A stretch of 64,000 nt of DNA from JAGNHS01 sp964609695. Its GTDB lineage: Bacteria; Bdellovibrionota; UBA2428. This document shows positions 62,151-64,000 of this stretch, in pieces. The notes beneath the pieces are model-generated. The model made no database searches. It was not told where the DNA came from and was given only the letters and a program-made list of their open reading frames with translations. Numbering within the stretch: the first letter of the stretch is position 1; each line of letters begins with the position of its first letter. Where the stretch lies: assembly GCA_964609695.1 (NCBI GenBank), contig CAZSSP010000002.1, positions 124,001 to 188,000 on the forward strand. Direction: 5' to 3'. A program made the translations under genes and the position numbers.

Positions 62151-63392
62151 TTATAAAGCTTGAGCCGCTGCCCAAGCTGAGGCCCAGGCCCACTGAAAAT
62201 TATAACCACCCAGCCAGCCTGTAACATCAACAACTTCTCCAATAAAAAAGAGTCCCGGAACTTTTTTAGCTTCCATAGTTTTCGATGAGAGCTCCGAAGT
62301 GTCGACACCTCCGCGAGTGACTTCGGCTTTATCATAACCCACGGTGGCTATGGGGGTTAATTCCCAGTTCTGAGCGGCTTCTACAAATTTTTCAATTTGT
62401 TTGTCGGACATATTTAGAATAGCAGTTTCGTTTAAATTGTTGAGTTCGCAAAAACTTTCTGAAAATCTTGAAGGCCAAATATCGACTAATAAATTTTTTA
62501 ACAAGCCTTTCACTTTTGAATTTCTTTTTTCATGAATTAATTGGAGAAGCTTTGAATCAGGATCCAGATTAATTGATATCTTTTTTCCCTTATTCCAATG
62601 AAGAGAGCCCTGAAGTGCAGCGGGTCCGCTGAGCCCCTTGTGGGTGAAAAGAATGTTTTCACGGAAGCATTTATTGGAAATGCTCAATTCGCAGTCCAGT
62701 GAAAGTCCGGACAATTGTGAGCAAAATTTTGTCCAATTTTTGTCGAAGATAAAACCATCGAGAGCTGGGTGAGTTTCTGTGACTTTTATATTGAATTGTT
62801 GGGCGATTTGATAACCCCATCCAGTGGAGCCCAGCTTAGGAATGGAGAGTCCACCTGTGGCTACAACGAGTGAGTGGGCTTTTAGGGTGCCTCGACTGGT
62901 GTTTAATGAAAAACGCAGTTCGTTGCTTTCTTCAATTTTAGAAACTTCATGAATTTTTAAACCTAAAAGTGTAATAACGCCGGCTTCTTTGCATTCATAT
63001 TTTAACATCTCAACTATGTCTCGGGCTGAGTTTTTGCAAAAAAGTTGTCCAAGCTTTTTTTCATAAAAAGGAATTTTATGTTTATAAATGAGTTCTAGAA
63101 AGGCTTCGGGTTTATAGCGCGATAAGGCTGATTTGCAGAAATGCGGATTTTCAGAAACAAAATTTTCGGGACTTGTGCCAATGTTTGTAAAATTACAGCG
63201 CCCTCCACCGGAAATAGAAATTTTTCCGCCTTCAGATTTCATATGTTCGACTAATAAAACTTTTCGATGTCTTTGGGCAGCATGGAATGCGCACATCATT
63301 CCGGCGGATCCGGCGCCTACAATAATAACATCAAAATAGTTTTCAGAACTAGAGTCCACCCTAAGCTCAATATCACTAGTCTTGCGACACAT
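62151..63392 (-). CDS. HI0933/YhiN-type FAD-dependent oxidoreductase
   Basis: A 413-residue flavoprotein. The FAD-binding GxGxxG lies in VIIVGAGSAGMMCAFHAA, followed by GGKISISGGGRCNFTN, the family's most conserved stretch, SLVVATGGLSIPKLGSTG for a second nucleotide loop, and a final GGYNFQWAWASAWAA. The reaction is not known for most of the family. It starts 5 nt after TATATT on the minus strand and converges with yajQ (1-nt gap). Confidence 0.94.
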   Translation of the reverse strand: MCRKTSDIELRVDSSSENYFDVIIVGAGSAGMMCAFHAAQRHRKVLLVEHMKSEGGKISISGGGRCNFTNIGTSPENFVSENPHFCKSALSRYKPEAFLELIYKHKIPFYEKKLGQLFCKNSARDIVEMLKYECKEAGVITLLGLKIHEVSKIEESNELRFSLNTSRGTLKAHSLVVATGGLSIPKLGSTGWGYQIAQQFNIKVTETHPALDGFIFDKNWTKFCSQLSGLSLDCELSISNKCFRENILFTHKGLSGPAALQGSLHWNKGKKISINLDPDSKLLQLIHEKRNSKVKGLLKNLLVDIWPSRFSESFCELNNLNETAILNMSDKQIEKFVEAAQNWELTPIATVGYDKAEVTRGGVDTSELSSKTMEAKKVPGLFFIGEVVDVTGWLGGYNFQWAWASAWAAAQAL

Positions 63393-63397
63393 CGATT

Positions 63398-63403
63398 AAT
63401 ATA
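63398..63403 (-). promoter_or_regulatory. -10 hexamer TATATT 5 nt before the flavoprotein start
   Basis: TATATT on the minus strand ends 5 nt before the ATG at 63392. No Shine-Dalgarno is possible in this space, so transcription should start at or inside the start codon. Confidence 0.4.
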
Positions 63404-63457
63404 ATGAGACTGGGCTTTTTCGCGAAGTTCTAGTTTTTAGGCTAAACTTAAGCACTT

Positions 63458-63967
63458 ATGGGGCCCTTAAATCGTGATAGTGCATTAGATTTTAAGAAAA
63501 AAATTATTTCCTCATTACTTGAAGATCTTGAAGCTAAGTTGAAGCTTCTCACTCAAGCAGCCTTAGAAGCTCATGTGGCCGCTACTCATGAGGAAAGTAA
63601 AGCTGAGGATAAATACGATACGAGAGGTCTTGAGGCTTCCTATTTGGCTGGGGCGCAAGCTAAAAGAGCTTTAGAAATTAAGAAACAAATTGAGTCTTAT
63701 AAATTTTTACCTATAAATCTTTTAGCGGCTAATGCACCTATTCAAACTACGGCACTTGTTGAAGCTGAGTATTCCAATAAAAGGCAATTATTTTTTATAG
63801 TGCCTCAAGGTGGAGGGCTTATTTTGGATATTGAGGGTCTAAGTTTTCAAATCGTGACCCCTGTATCAAAGATTGGTGAAGAACTTGTGGGTCGATTTCT
63901 AAACGATTCCTTTGAAACAGAGATCAATGGACAAAATCGAGTTTATAAAATCACTCAAGTTTTTTAA
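63458..63967 (+). CDS. GreA/GreB-like C-terminal domain protein
   Basis: A 169-residue protein with an N-terminal helix pair (LEDLEAKLKLLTQAALEAHVAA), the conserved ESKAEDKYDTRGLEASYLAGAQ motif (seen as EESKAEDKYDTRG and ASYLAGAQAKRA), and a beta-rich end with FFIVPQGGGLIL and TPVSKIGEELVGR that matches the FKBP-like domain of Gre factors. It lacks the full Gre coiled-coil, so a Gre-like RNA-polymerase-binding role is inferred. TAAACT lies 9 nt before the ATG. The gene is intact, with only 33 nt after it in the window. Confidence 0.8.
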   Translation: MGPLNRDSALDFKKKIISSLLEDLEAKLKLLTQAALEAHVAATHEESKAEDKYDTRGLEASYLAGAQAKRALEIKKQIESYKFLPINLLAANAPIQTTALVEAEYSNKRQLFFIVPQGGGLILDIEGLSFQIVTPVSKIGEELVGRFLNDSFETEINGQNRVYKITQVF

Positions 63968-64000
63968 TAATTCATTTCTTTTTCAAAACCGACGGCCGTT

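Overview
The window is a gene-dense, low-GC (about 40 percent by eye) chromosomal segment of a Gram-negative bacterium. An LpxC, a TolC-type porin, a MltD-type lipoprotein, an MlaC-like protein and many signal peptides show an outer membrane. A FliL-family protein, an NtrY/NtrX-type pair, a bactofilin and the very large number of exported proteases and proteins of unknown function fit the Bdellovibrionota (Bdellovibrio-like predators) best. This placement is an inference from gene content; no rRNA gene is present. I saw no tRNA, rRNA, CRISPR array, insertion sequence or prophage.

Layout. 1-9 kb: a plus-strand run of mostly exported enzymes: a NadD-like/nicotinamidase-like fusion, a secreted zeta-toxin-like kinase fused to a HAD domain, an S41 peptidase, an exported methyltransferase and a subtilisin. 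The run closes with a strong terminator and a long inverted repeat. 9-14 kb: an exported unknown, a LysM lytic transglycosylase with a small partner gene, and a two-gene operon of a clavaminate-synthase-like oxygenase with an AEC-family transporter. 14-21 kb: a TIGR03790-type lipoprotein, dnaB-rplI-rpsF (without rpsR), an RluA-type pseudouridine synthase, a YciO/Sua5 protein and a dolichol-kinase-like membrane protein. 21-29 kb: five exported proteins of unknown function in a tightly overlapping operon, one with collagen-like glycine-rich blocks. 29-35 kb: more exported proteins, including a DUF885 peptidase-like protein, an MlaC-like protein with a TolC-like porin, and a glutathione peroxidase. 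35-43.5 kb (minus strand): oppB-oppC, a 200-bp double inverted repeat, a secreted metallopeptidase-like protein, an OppA-like lipoprotein and an ATM1-type ABC exporter. 43.5-50 kb: pyk-ftsB-like-lipoprotein, a FliL-family protein, a membrane protein with a bactofilin, a secreted GH1 glycosidase and a small membrane protein. 50-64 kb: two exported unknowns, ruvC-ruvA-ruvB, lpxC, an NtrY/NtrX-type pair and pyrF in one run, an LTA-synthase-like sulfatase, yajQ, an HI0933-type flavoprotein and a GreA/GreB-like protein.

Most genes sit in short operons with ATGA or TGATG overlaps. Many single genes instead have a TANNNT hexamer only 5-8 nt before the start codon and no Shine-Dalgarno, which suggests frequent leaderless transcripts. 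The most unusual items are the two long inverted-repeat elements, the NAD-enzyme fusion with substituted active-site positions, the exported kinase-HAD fusion, the five-gene exported operon, and an NtrX-type regulator lacking the GAFTGA loop and both arginine-finger positions.
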